64,000 nucleotides of DNA from Lepidurus packardi (lineage: Eukaryota; Arthropoda; Branchiopoda; Notostraca; Triopsidae). How positions within the stretch are numbered: the stretch's first letter is position 1; each line of letters opens with the position of its first letter. Made by a program: the position numbers and the translations under genes. The stretch is taken from the NCBI GenBank assembly GCA_023053545.1, contig JAKZAN010000007.1, positions 558,001 to 622,000 of the forward strand, in the 5' to 3' direction. The notes beneath the pieces were generated by a model. It saw nothing but the letters and a program-made list of their open reading frames with translations. It did no database searches and was not told the origin of the DNA. Of this stretch, positions 34,801 to 48,825 are shown piece after piece.

Positions 34801-36057
34801 AAGGATTTCGTCTTGCATTTCCTGTAGCGTCGAAAGTTGGTTTGAGTCATCGGGAACGTTGCCAGTTTCTAAGAAATGTCCACATGTGAATTGATAGAAA
34901 TCCTGACACGGATCCGCGGTGGTGTCCATGCGGCTTATTAGACGATTGGCAGCTCGAATGCATGCAGGGCTTGAACAAAACTTGGACTGAGCTGAATGCC
35001 ATACCAACCATCCTGAAATGTACAGGAAACAAAGAAATTAGGCTATCAGAGTTTTATACGTTTTTGTCCGATGGCAACTCAAGACCAGACAGCAAATCCA
35101 CTACTAAACCCGACGTAACCCCCTTCAATGGAAGTCGGCCAAATGAAAAATCTTATACGGCTCAAAGATCGCAAAGAAAACAGCCTCGGATACAAAATCC
35201 CGGACACCATCCAAGAGAATATCAATAGAAGCAAGAAGGGGAGAAACGAAGTCCAAGTTGACAGCAAATAGTAGGCAATGCGATTGGAAAGGCAAGAACG
35301 AAAGCAAATAACTTCAGTGACTTAAAAACGAAACAGAAAAAAGGATGTACTTACCGTAATAATTTAGTAACCATAATACGAATGCTGTCCCGCTCAGGAA
35401 GACAAACACCAGGAGACTATTTAACCAGCAGTAATTGGAGCTTCGAATGCTCACATAACTTCAGACAAGGTGTAAACGCACAAAAAGTGCTAGAATTAGT
35501 ACATATGAAATAGCAAAATACAAACAAGGTTATTTCAAGCTAGTGTTCCCCGCAAAGCTATTGCTCCCAAGAGCAAGCCATAAATTGCACCAGGAATTTG
35601 TATTAAAAAAAAGAAAAAGCCCCTCTACGTGACAGATTTAAGACTCGCATATGCTCGGTTAGATTGAAAAAGCCAAGTTGTTTGCTCTTTCTGCCGATCT
35701 CATATTTGAAAAAAATACAGAATGTGAGTTTGCATACTTGTCGGGCATCCGGAAATGCTGTTCTCCATCTGGGCCGCTGGTGACACTGTTGGCACTCAAG
35801 GGTGGCTTCCCATCTGGGTTCCGCAGCAATTCCACTCGGGAACTTTGACTACGAACAACTCGGCGATGCGGACGCGCGACAAGACCGTTTTCGGTGGCTG
35901 CAGTGATCACATCACCTCGAGGACGCAAAGGTTTCAGAAGCATTCGCGCCAATTGCAAACGCTTATTAGGCGGATTGGGGCGCGTCTCGATATCTAAGTT
36001 TGCAACTTCAGCATCAGGCTCAGGTTCGATAACGGAAGTCACATAATGGGTGCTCAT
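31863..36057 (-). CDS. Neprilysin-like M13 zinc metallopeptidase, type II membrane protein
   Basis: Cell-surface peptidase family that degrades signalling peptides. Eighteen coding exons on minus, all in phase: 35738-36057, 35355-35458, 34788-35012, 34637-34720, 34344-34564, 34090-34272, 33861-33977, 33643-33797, 33456-33590, 33283-33379, 33117-33215, 32981-33058, 32816-32919, 32682-32743, 32504-32623, 32318-32448, 32099-32257, 31863-32039; 856 aa. A 107-residue basic cytoplasmic segment ([15 protein letters not shown]) precedes one membrane helix ([17 protein letters not shown]) and a Cys-rich start of the ectodomain ([13 protein letters not shown]...[12 protein letters not shown]). Catalytic landmarks: [29 protein letters not shown] (HExxH), VHSPGRFR and a terminal CYLWS. 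The third zinc-ligand motif, normally GENIAD, reads GDNICD, so the ligand Glu is Asp. The GTTATT donor at 33282 is weak but in phase. The start was chosen as the first in-frame ATG (36057). Confidence 0.95.
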
Positions 36058-39000
36058 CGTAGACTGCACAAAATTTCGAAGGGAAAGCGCCGCAGACTCG
36101 AGCAAACTGCTTCGACTTCTTCACGCCAAAACGACCCTCACAGGAATTGGTGGACAGCAAGCTTGGCAAAGAGCACCCAAAGTTTCCGTGTTCGATTCCC
36201 CAGCAACGGAAGACCAAACGATTTAACGGAGTCAATCAAGCTGGCTTATTGTGTCCCACTTCATCGGGATGCCCATACACTTGTCTATACCCTACAATAA
36301 AAAGACGCTTTTCATTACCAATTGGAAAGCAATCGTAAGTAGCACTTCCTTGTACAGATTGATACGGAGACTCACTTGGACCAGTCGAACCTCGTGCTGC
36401 GGTTTCTAAAGCAGTTATAAAGATCTGCCCCTACAAGGCCATAAGAATTATACACGTGAGAACGACACTGTTGCAAGTTATGCACTGGTACCGTCAAGAC
36501 TTTGATGTTACGGTAATATACACTACCGTGAAGCGAGCGCATGCCCAAGCGCCAAAGAAAGCGAGCTCGTAGAAATCACCATAACTGCGTTCCTCCTCCT
36601 CCCCTTCCTTCACAGTCTTTCGAACACAGCGCTACACTACAACCTAAAGCCCTAATTACCATTCACACACTCCAGTTCACTTCAGTTGACGCACGAGGAA
36701 GGAAACACGCAAGTGCTCGACTCACACAAAAAGTAAGAGAGAAAAAATTATTGCTACGCCTCCTTTAAACCTTACGGGATATTCGACTATATTGGGATAT
36801 ATATAACTAAATAGTGTTGGTTAGGTAAAATGAACTTGATGAGTATTGTGGCCGTGATTTTTCAAATTTGGCCTTTCTAGAGAACTTTGAGCAAAAAAAA
36901 AAACCTCGCTAATTTTGATATGGGTGAAATCGCTTTGAGGTCTGGCAATAAAGCGTAAATGATTAAGGTTTATTCAATCTCTTAATAAGAAACGCAATTT
37001 TGGTTTTGCTATTAAGCTGCAAGCTCACAAACCAATTTCCTTCTCGCACAAGCAAGCAAATTTTATAGATAGCTCAAACCAGCTCCCTCGACCCGAATAT
37101 TCAAATGAAGCAGATGAAAAGATGGGGTAGGGTCGGGGAAAATGGGTTCTACCCCATTTTTTCTTAAAACTTACTAACTGAAAAAGTTTCAATACACGTT
37201 CCCAAACATGCTTGCAGCCTTCATTTCATATGTGGATGGAATGGTTCGGTGGAACTTTCTGTTCAGTCCTTTGATTGTGCGATAAATGCAGGAATGGAAT
37301 AAAAGCAGTAATACTTCTTGATAATCGGCAAAGCTTCCTGGCAGAAAAGCCTATACTTGATCTTCTCCCATAGGTTGGTACAAGAGGTTCTTCAAGCTCA
37401 CTTATGTTTCAATCGCCAGTATCAATAGGGCAAGTAAAGAAAGAAGGGGCAAAATGAACCAACCCTTGTCAAAGCACAATCAACAAGCACAAGTCCTGCT
37501 ACGATGATTGACGCTTTTATGGAATTATTTTCTCGCAGAAGGTACAAAAGCAGCCCGAGAAGTTTTCGTCAGCATCCCATCACTCACTATACGACTTATA
37601 TGGCCTCATTCCTTCAGCTCCCCTTTCTTTCGCAGCCCTTCTGATGCGGCCTTAGACTAGCAAAAGAAATAGCTCGCTTCAATTACCTGTCTTGCAGCGT
37701 CGACGACATATCGGCAATCAAGATGCGGTCCTAGCATCCTGCGTTACAGATGTTTTCAGAACCAGGAAGGCGCGTCTAATCTCGAGTTTAAGCTACGTCT
37801 TATCGTTTCAGAATTGCCTTTCTCGCATGTATATTTTCCCATAATTATTATATCATGACCGCGATTGCCACCGCTTGCGACAAGTAACACACCTTCGTTA
37901 GAAGGATGAACGCCGAACAATGAAGCGAGTTTTGTTAGATTCAATCCGCATCCCAATATACGGGTATACCAAAGAGACGGCTTCCGTCATAGACGAACTT
38001 CTTACGTACGGTTAAAATCTTTCAACATCATAGATTTTTTTAACAAAGCTCGAGAAGCAGCCTAAAGTATTACTCAAAAGCAAATTCAACACCAATAAGC
38101 CCAGATTTGGTCTCCTTGGGAAGAAAAGCAAACAAAAACAGCGTCCAGACAGTTACAAGCTTTTCCTCTCTTCTTTTCGAACGTTGTACTTTATTTTTCC
38201 TTTTTTAAATCCTAACCAAATTCGCAGTAAGTGCTGCACCTTTTGAGGTACAGATGCAAGTCTAAAACATTTGTCCGTCTTCAACTCAGAAGCTCAGGTC
38301 CCAACACGGAAGTGCGATCGATTGACCAGCTGCCCTTTCTATTTCTCTACAGATCCCAACTTCCCAGCTTTCGGCATTCTTTTCACGACCGCTCGAATAT
38401 TGAGTACCAACGAGAAAACCACTTTAGTTGCGCGGAATGCTTGCCGTTCTTTCTGCATCCGTAAAGTAAAGGTAATCCTAGTGATCAATGTGGCGTTTGT
38501 TGCTAACCTCTCACCTTGGAGCTCTTCGTCTAAAGTCGGAACCCATGTCCTTGCACTCAACGGATCTTGACGCGCGAAACGGCTGGTCGCGATCACATGC
38601 AGAAAACCTTGGCGTTTTGTTCCTTCACAATGAAAACTTCAAGTGTAACATTGCATATTCACTCAAAATGCTTAAGATCTAGAGACAATTAGTATTTAGA
38701 AATTATAATAAACCAGTTACTGCACGAAAGAACTAACCGTCAAATGTTTACTCTTAACGCATCTCAGTTCGGTTGTATAAGCGTCTCACTACGCGAACAC
38801 AACACAAGCCTGTGAGCGTGTAGACAGCAACCTGAAACAATAATATTTCGCACCCAGAACAAATATTCCATTTCACGTGTCCAGTTCATTTGGATGTGGT
38901 ACACCCCCCTAAAAAAGCTATCTAGTCAACCTCACAACTCAACTATGCGCGAAATAAAATGCAAAAACAAAAAATTCACAGTATTCGTCAGAAGAATAAG

Positions 39001-39533
39001 TAGGATCTTGCACACCAACCTGCAAGATTAGAGCGAAAAGCAAGCCCAAGTGTGAATTATAACGACTGCACTATTTTTGTGATAAAAGCCGACCTATAAT
39101 CGCCCTACAAAGCGTCATCTCCTCGGATTAAAAGAAAACCTAAATGATTCAAACCATGTAGGTTAACTCGATAAAGTATATAGTCGTAGCTCCTTTGTAC
39201 CACTAAACTGTGCGCATTCCATTGAAGACAGGGCTCAAATACCAATGAAAGATTAAATCAAGTAGAGCGTGTGGTATGGAATTCATGTACAACGTTGCTT
39301 GTTTCTTTGCACTACAGTTTCCCCACTATGAGAGCTTCACTGGTAAAAGCTACTCGCGTGCATTTTTTAAACGATGGGGAAGATAACTTTCTTTTCAAGA
39401 TGGAAAATGCTGGGCCGAAATAAAGAGAAAAAAATTGCTTTGTACGCACCCTGCACCCCGGATTCGGAGACGCATAGTGCAGCAAGACGTCTTTTTTTCT
39501 ATACATATAAACTAATCATGGGTGGACAGCTGT
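36058..39533. other. Intergenic, no gene recognised
   Basis: 3.5 kb between two minus-strand genes. The left part should contain the neprilysin promoter, the right part the ATP synthase beta 3' UTR. A small hairpin (ATGGGGTAG / CTACCCCAT) lies near 37123-37160. Short ORFs show no coding features. Confidence 0.5.
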
Positions 39534-42018
<2,485 letters not shown>

Positions 42019-42582
42019 GATGGCGGCCGGAGAACAGGAAGAAAGTGAACAAGTCACGTGATCACCGGAACAGCGTTGCCGGCGCGTAAGTAGCCTCGGG
42101 AATATTCAATAATGCTTTATTTTAACCTCTAAGAGATAACATTAAAAATATATTTAATATTAAGATTACTGGATAATTATAATTATAATTTATTTAAGAA
42201 TTTTTCCGTTTTACTGGGATCTTTCACTTGCTTGGCGACATTGCAAGGAAATTGCAAAAAAATCACTTCTATATTTAGACAAATAACCTGGACAGATTCC
42301 AATACAGACTCTTGCTACTTATAGTAATTCCCAAGACATGCCTACTCAAGAAACAGCAATCTTCCCCTACCGGAGCTTTGTCTCGATATATAATTTTACC
42401 CTATTATCCGTATACAGTACACAACATAGGGCAAGGAGCTACCTTTTTTCCTGTCTTTAAAAAAAAGTGTTTCGTACTTTTATATTAAGTTTTTAAATTT
42501 GCAAGAGACCAGTGCTCTAACCTGTCTATACTAAACAGCTTTTTCAAACCCCCGCGCGTCCGCAACCTCAAGTACTGAAAAG
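42019..42582. promoter_or_regulatory. Bidirectional promoter region, ATPsynbeta / ALG3
   Basis: 564 bp separate the two divergent start codons. The part next to ATPsynbeta is GC-rich (GGCGGCCGG, GTTGCCGGCGCG), the middle is AT-rich, and GC rises again before ALG3. No TATA box is evident in either direction, as is common for housekeeping pairs. Confidence 0.55.
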
Positions 42583-44236
42583 ATGGCCCCTAGGCGTGCT
42601 GGTCCTTTAAATCGTGCAAGCCGGCCGAGTTGGAAAAAGAAGTTCAAGTATTACATTCGGGAATATTGTAATTTAGATTTTCCTAAACGCCTCATCTTCG
42701 ATCCAGAATGTATATGGTTTACAGCAATAATCCTCCTGTTAGCGGAAATTGTTGTGAATGCCCTGGTTATCCAGAGGATTCCTTGTAAATATCTCAGAAT
42801 ATAATGTTTAATAAGAATCTGTATTTTATGTATGTATTTTTCCAGACACAGAAATCGATTGGAAAGCTTACATGCAACAAGTTGAAGGAGTTGTCAATGG
42901 AACATGGGACTATACACAGTTAAAAGGAGATACAGGACCTCTAGTTTATCCTGCTGGTTTTCTGTATTTTTTTGGAATCCTGTATTATATCACTGGTCAT
43001 GGCCAGAACGTTCCTCTGGCTCAGTACTTATTCGCTGGTCTTTACTTGGCTAGTCTAGTTTTGGTCTTCCGAATATATGCAAAATCTAAGAAGGTATACT
43101 TGTTTACAACATAATGCATTTTAAGATTCTATTATTATAATTTTCTTGTTAGGTTCCGCCGTACGTTCTTATTTTTCTCTGCTGCACGTCATACAGGATA
43201 CACTCAATCTACATACTGAGGCTGTTTAACGACCCAGTTGCTATGTTTTTTTTGCTACTTGCCGTTAATTTATTCATTTCCGACTTCTGGAGCATAGGCA
43301 GCCTTTGTTACAGGTTCGCTACCAACATTAAGTTAGTCGCATATTTGTTTGCTAAATTTCTCTTTTCTAGCTTAGCTGTTTCAGTCAAAATGAATATTCT
43401 CCTCTTTTCACCAGCGCTGCTTCTAGCCTACTTTTACACACAAGGCGTAAAGGGTACGGTCTTCCAGCTGGGAATCTGCGCTTCTGTGCAGGTAAATACG
43501 CGTATCATTCTAAAGTGCAAAGAAATGGTACCATAACATGATTCTTTACAGGTTGTCCTAGCGCTACCGTTTTTGTGGACCAACCCGTTGGGGTATGTCG
43601 AGCGGTCGTTTGATTTACGTCGTGTGTTTCTTTATGAGTGGACTGTGAACTGGAGATTCCTGCCCGAAGATATCTTCGTGAGCCCTGTCTTCCATTTATG
43701 TTTACTCGTTTTACACCTCCTACTTTTAATTGCGTTTGTAAAACCATGGATAAGGTAATATCCGTAACTGCAATCGGATTGGTTTTCAGTTAATTTATTC
43801 TTTCTTTTCGCTTTTCGTCTTTTTCAGATTTCTAACCAGCTACGAAAAGTTGCGGAATATGGGCGTTGACCTAATTTCCCAGTTATTTCTGCTACCCCTT
43901 TTCACCTGCAATTTTATTGGCATAGTCTGCAGTCGATCTTTACATTACCAGTTCTATGTCTGGTACTTCCACACGTTGCCTTACTTGTTATGGTCAACTC
44001 CGTATTCCATACCAAAACGGTATTATTTCTGAATATATCTTTATAGATTAGTCTTACGGTGTTCATTTTTTAGGTTAGCTATCCTTGGCGTTATTGAGTT
44101 GTGTTGGAATACTTTTCCTTCTACTGTGCTGAGTAGTGTAGCTCTTCACATTTGTCACGTCCTAATCCTAGCAGGCTTGATGAGAAACTCAACACCCTCG
44201 CAAAGCCAACGAGCTTTATTGGATAAATCAAAGTGA
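42583..44236 (+). CDS. ALG3: Dol-P-Man:Man5GlcNAc2-PP-Dol alpha-1,3-mannosyltransferase
   Basis: ER membrane mannosyltransferase (GT58) that adds the first lumenal mannose, from dolichyl-phosphate mannose, to the N-glycan precursor. Seven coding exons, all in phase: 42583-42784, 42846-43093, 43153-43313, 43371-43491, 43552-43754, 43828-44019, 44074-44236; 429 aa, near the family length of about 440. Landmarks: [15 protein letters not shown] (DWxAYMQ near residue 70), [67 protein letters not shown] and [17 protein letters not shown], all typical of ALG3. There are many hydrophobic segments (multi-pass). The C-terminus is polar and Ser-rich ([17 protein letters not shown]) and lacks an obvious KKxx signal. 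Confidence 0.97.
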
Positions 44237-44510
44237 AACGTATGCTGTGCCTTTTCCCATGCCGTGTGCATTTTGGTTTGTTCTTGTGTAATGGGTTGGC
44301 TTGGAGGGTGAATAATATACTATCGCGTGCTGTGCTCAACTCCACAGGCTCATTATATACGTCTTTCATTGTTGGACATGGTATTAGTCTTTGGTTACAA
44401 GTCTTAACGACACGTTGTACTATAAAACGCGGTACTTCCATGCAAGGTAATTTTAGTGCTCTTAATTCGGTACTTTCCATTTCAGTGAATATTGGTTAAC
44501 TCGCGTTCAG

Positions 44511-46317
44511 ATGTGGAAAAGAATAAGTTTTCGTACTTTCTTGGCTTCGGCATTTTTCCTATATCCCTCCTTGAGTGAAAACTTACAGCGCAAAGAATAC
44601 GGCTATGCACTGGAATCTTGCGAAGATTTCCATCCTAGAAAGCTTCAGGCTACAACACAAGATAATGGGAATGATCTCAGCAGCAGTAATTTCAAACCAA
44701 TTGGCACTGGCACGGTCACGTTAATCTCGGGTGGTCCCGGCGATATTCTAGAACCGCAGCTTATCACTACATTGAGTCCGTTTCGGATTGTGCCCAAAGA
44801 ATCTCGCTATCGTAAAGGGCGGATAATTGAAAGTAAGCATCTCTAGTTTTTCGATATTTCGCATGATCTATGGTTCGTCGTCCTCTTCCATTGAGTATGT
44901 TGCTCCTTCGTGACTTTTCATGCATCCAGCCAGTTGCTTATGAATGAAGTTGGGGGGAAGGTTGCCATAGAGATGCACGCAATGTGAATGCAGGGAACTT
45001 CACCTGAAAAAGATCTTTGTGGCATTTCATTCTTTGACCTCGTGCTCTTAGTTCGAATAGAGGGCCGGGATTTTTTCGATGCCTTCTTGATGGAAGCTCG
45101 ATCCTTGGGTGGAACTTCTGGAACAACAACGTCAACAGTAAGCGAAGTTGGTTGTAATAAGGCTAAATGACAACCCTCACATGTTGCTATGTTTTAGTTC
45201 GGTGCTGCCAATGGCATCGGACGCTGGCTGGATGTTCCTGAGCCCGGGCGGTTTTTGTCCTGCCGTGGCAAACCCTTCAGTGCCGTTGTAGACGGAGGCG
45301 TGTATCCCATTCGAATGTCTAATCTAACTTTCTTGTGGGAAGCTCCGGAATTTGATGTTGGCGATATATTTTTCATAGCTAGTATTATATCTGGCGGTCG
45401 TTATTGGATTCTTACCTCAGATCGATTACGGATGAACCCTTTGCGTAAACATTCAATCATTAAGCACAAAAAGCTCTGTAATTAAGTTGGGGTTTTGATA
45501 CTTAGCTGGCGACCTGAAAGGCTGTGGTAATTTTCGTTCCTGTTTCCGCATATGTCGCTGGGATCCTACCTGCCCTGCTGACTTGGCCGAATATATTGTC
45601 ATGTTAGAAATGGATCCGTTAGAGCCACGCGAAGTCGTCATTACGCTAGGCGGTCGCGTTACTGACAACAACGTAAATACCGAAAAGCCCCCTTGTTTAT
45701 CATTAAATGTTTGGTTTTGACTCATCGACAGAATTCTTTTTCTCTCCTTTTTTTTCTAGTCCTACGTTGCAATAGGGTTTGCCCGGGATAGAAATGATGT
45801 TCAAGGAATGGACATCAATGCTTGTTTGAAAAGTGACGGACTTGTCTTGTTGGGTCATTACGTTTTGGAATCTGTTCGGTTACCTCCTTTTCTGCATAGC
45901 GGAGTAACTAAATTGAACACTAGAGAAGATATCTTTAACGAAGCTTCAAATGGATTAGGTTATTGTGCCAGACGCCACAGATTCAGACGAAGATTACCTT
46001 TGGTGTCGGTTTCGGAGACCTGTGCGTGGAAGATCAAGTGCCGTCTTGGATTTCACCGCACCCTTGTACCATTTTTATTTCCGCGGTACTAAAAACGATT
46101 CGGGTACGAGTTCGTTTAGCTATCTTTCTCCAAAATTACACTCTTTCTGCTTATGTTAAAAGGACTTTATTTGCCGCCTTGGAAGACAGTTAAAGTTTCG
46201 GACTTTGCACGAAACTTAACCGAAGCTTATACAGACGTTCAGCTAAGCGCTGGAGGGAGATTCAAAGGCGATATGTGGGGAATGATAATTAGTGTACTTC
46301 TAGTCCTCCAATGCTAA
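44511..46317 (+). CDS. Secreted Reeler + DOMON protein (FRRS1-like, no cytochrome b561)
   Basis: Seven coding exons, all in phase: 44511-44832, 45052-45137, 45198-45477, 45506-45672, 45760-45903, 45959-46103, 46163-46317; 432 aa. MWKRISFRTFLASAFFLYP is a signal peptide. Residues about 60-195 look like a Reeler domain (GTGTVTLISGGPGD, FFDAFLMEARSLGG, WLDVPEPGRFLSCRGKP, LTFLWEAPE, GGRYWI). After a Cys-rich link (GCGNFRSCFRICRWDPTC), residues about 225-370 resemble a DOMON domain (VVITLGGRVTDNNSYVAIGF, DINACLKSDGLVLL, YHFYFRG). Reeler-DOMON is the front half of ferric-chelate reductase 1, but the six-helix cytochrome b561 part is absent. The protein ends GDMWGMIISVLLVLQC, a short hydrophobic tail that could be a GPI-attachment signal. 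A secreted or anchored ligand/heme-binding role is inference. It starts 274 bp after ALG3. Confidence 0.8.
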
Positions 46318-47778
46318 TATTGTGTAATCAGGCTTCTTTCGTAAAACCGTGAGCGCGGTTTTCACGTACCTTTGTAGCGCTGAGCTCGTAGCTACTTGTC
46401 TTGCATATATCTGTTTTCGTGGAAATTTACGATGGGGAACTTTTTGTGTGTGCATTTCGTCATACAAAATTTGACTCTGCGGTTCAGACTGCCATCACCT
46501 GTGCAGAATTTTGATTCACTCAAACTCATTTTCTTCTGGTCGCCAGGAGTCTTTTTCACTTCTCTCGTCATATAAGCCGGGTTGGAATCATGCGAAGAAA
46601 AGCACATCAGGGAGCTTCTAAAACTTGTCTAAGAACTGGGTAGACGTCTAGCAATGTAAATTGGCTAGTAATTAAATGTTTTGTGAAAAATAAGTGCTGC
46701 ATGAATCACAGAGCGCAAGATTTTGCTTCTGGCAAAGATCATCAGACTACCACACGAACAAAAATTTGACCGAGTTAAAAAGACCGATCGTTTACTGAGT
46801 TCCGAATAATAAGCTTCCAGCTTTTGAGATTGGACCGAGTCGGATAATTCTCAAGGTGCATTGGACTCGTCGTATATGCTGTATAAGAAATCCAAATCTG
46901 AGCGAGAGATGAGGGACTCTGGCACACCTGGAATCTCAACTGCTATAATGAATGGAGAAAAATGACCGCGACCTTAGAAGTAATCACGTGACCTTGGCTG
47001 ACGTGTGTGTGTGGTCGTATGAATTGCTGAGCTGGTTTTAATGAGTGCGAGAGATGCCAGGTGTTTTGCCCAAAGCTGAGGGCGGTTTCTTTGCTCTCTT
47101 CAATCGTCTGTTGTTACCTTACACTTCTTTTTTTTTCTTTCTGTCCTCGACGCAAATGCTCGTGTTCTTTGGAGAAGCAATAAGCCTTGCATTCTTGAAA
47201 GTTCGCGTTCTAAAAAAGGCCGACATCTCGCTTCCAGGATTGATTGGACTTCTTGTTTCAAAAATCAGTCAAATACGTTGCTAACATGGGTCCTTTTCCT
47301 TAGCCGAAAGGACTAGCAGCCTTTCGGACACTCTTTTACTCCTTGTAAAAGGAATCAAATGGACAAGAAATGCAGTTAAACACGGACGTGATGGAGATTG
47401 GCTCCATGTAGTTTGGATCACACCTCAGATCCGAGGGAAATCCCGGTGCTGTCCCCTAGACAGGGACTTTTCCTATGTCATTGCCGCGTTTCTTGGGAAC
47501 GAGAGAGCATTGCCCAAAATGTCCTAGACAAACTATACACAAAGCGAAAACAAACCCAGAAACTTCGCCAAACACATTAACCAGTTTGGCTATCAGTCGG
47601 GTAACACACTTGCATGCAAAATGGATATTTATCTTGGGGAACTGCTTGCTTAACAGACTCCAGAATGTTCAGGTTCTTACGAAAGAGAAGTGGTTTTGTA
47701 CGATTTACCAAAACGTCCGCAACATTTAACGTCCACTACAACAATCATTTCCAGAGGTAAGTAGAGTAACTAAGAAAA

Positions 47779-47842
47779 TTACGTACATCTTGCGTAGATG
47801 AAAATTACATACGTAAATTACGTAAGTTACGTACATCTTGCG
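47779..47842. repeat. Short direct repeat, 48-bp spacing
   Basis: The 16-mer TTACGTACATCTTGCG occurs at 47779-47794 and 47827-47842, with a partial third copy (ATATCTTGCG) at 47851-47860. The units are embedded in TACGTA-rich palindromic sequence. Confidence 0.7.
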
Positions 47843-48263
47843 AATTTAATATATCTTGCGCAAAGTAGATCCCTATATATAAAGACGTTTAATTAATTGT
47901 AATAGAAATACCTAAATAGCTCTTCACCATACATATTGGAAGGAACGTTGTTTGAGCGAAGGAAATAAATTCGAGGTATGAATCTTGTGTTTCATTCGTG
48001 GTTCAAGTTATTTAGGGATTGATAGCCGCGGGCAATAATAAGAGCTCATAAGTGTGCTAAGCGAATAAGTAATGCAAGTTCTAAAATATTCTCGGCACAT
48101 AGGTAGAAATCATTATGGTTAAAGGTGGTTATCTTAAAGGTAGTCTTTCATTAAATTGCAGATCGCTGACAGCAGGAGATGTTAGTTTTGTACAGTGAGC
48201 ACTGTATCACCAAAAAGTCTGACAAGACAAGAGGAACAGAGGATATGCTTACGCGCCTGAGTC

Positions 48264-48270
48264 TATAAAG
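48264..48270 (+). promoter_or_regulatory. TATA-like box upstream of PLC paralogue 1
   Basis: TATAAAG followed by AGGGGGC, about 560 nt upstream of the ATG at 48826. A spliced 5' leader is implied by the acceptor directly before that ATG. Confidence 0.4.
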
Positions 48271-48825
48271 AGGGGGCAACGAAGATCCGCCTCTTGTCTG
48301 CTAATGTACTGAATAAAACGGCACGGAGTCCTTTTGAATCCTTCTACTTACTTTCGGTGCCTTCAGTCGGTCTGGAGCATGGCGGAGTACAACTAGAGCC
48401 TGAAACAAGCCTCCAACTGCTCTAGAAAAAGGGTAACTCATATGTGAGACGGTGTTACAAGATTCCGGTCGTACTCCACCAAATTAGGACCTAAAAGTTG
48501 TAAGTTGAAAGACAGGTAAAACTGTATATTTTTTTCCTTATCGTAGACACCGGGACTTCGGGGCCAGTGGGAGGGAGCGGGCGGCAAGACAAGAAACATT
48601 TGTTTGTTTGTTCGAACTGGCCCTGACAAAGGCAAAGCTTATTAGAACAAGTTAGTGAACGGAGGCAGCTGTGTTTGATAAGATATAGAGCTCGACTTCT
48701 GCATAAAAGATTCGAACGACAGTGTTCTTTCACGCATTAGTAACCATCTTCGCGGACGTTTCGGCAGCTACGATAAGTTAGGAGTTCCCGTCTGTAATTT
48801 TAATTGGCTTGTTCTAGGTGTCAAA

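Larger units (their letters stand above)
46318..48825. other. Intergenic, no gene recognised
   Basis: 2.5 kb without a supportable gene. It contains the short repeat at 47779-47842 and a TATA-like box at 48264. The acceptor just before the ATG at 48826 (ttctag at about 48817) implies a spliced 5' leader for the downstream PLC gene. Confidence 0.5.

Noticed and set aside
37123-37160. Small GGGGTAG/CTACCCC hairpin
   Set aside because: Only a 9-bp stem in isolation; no terminator or RNA gene context in a eukaryotic intergenic region.
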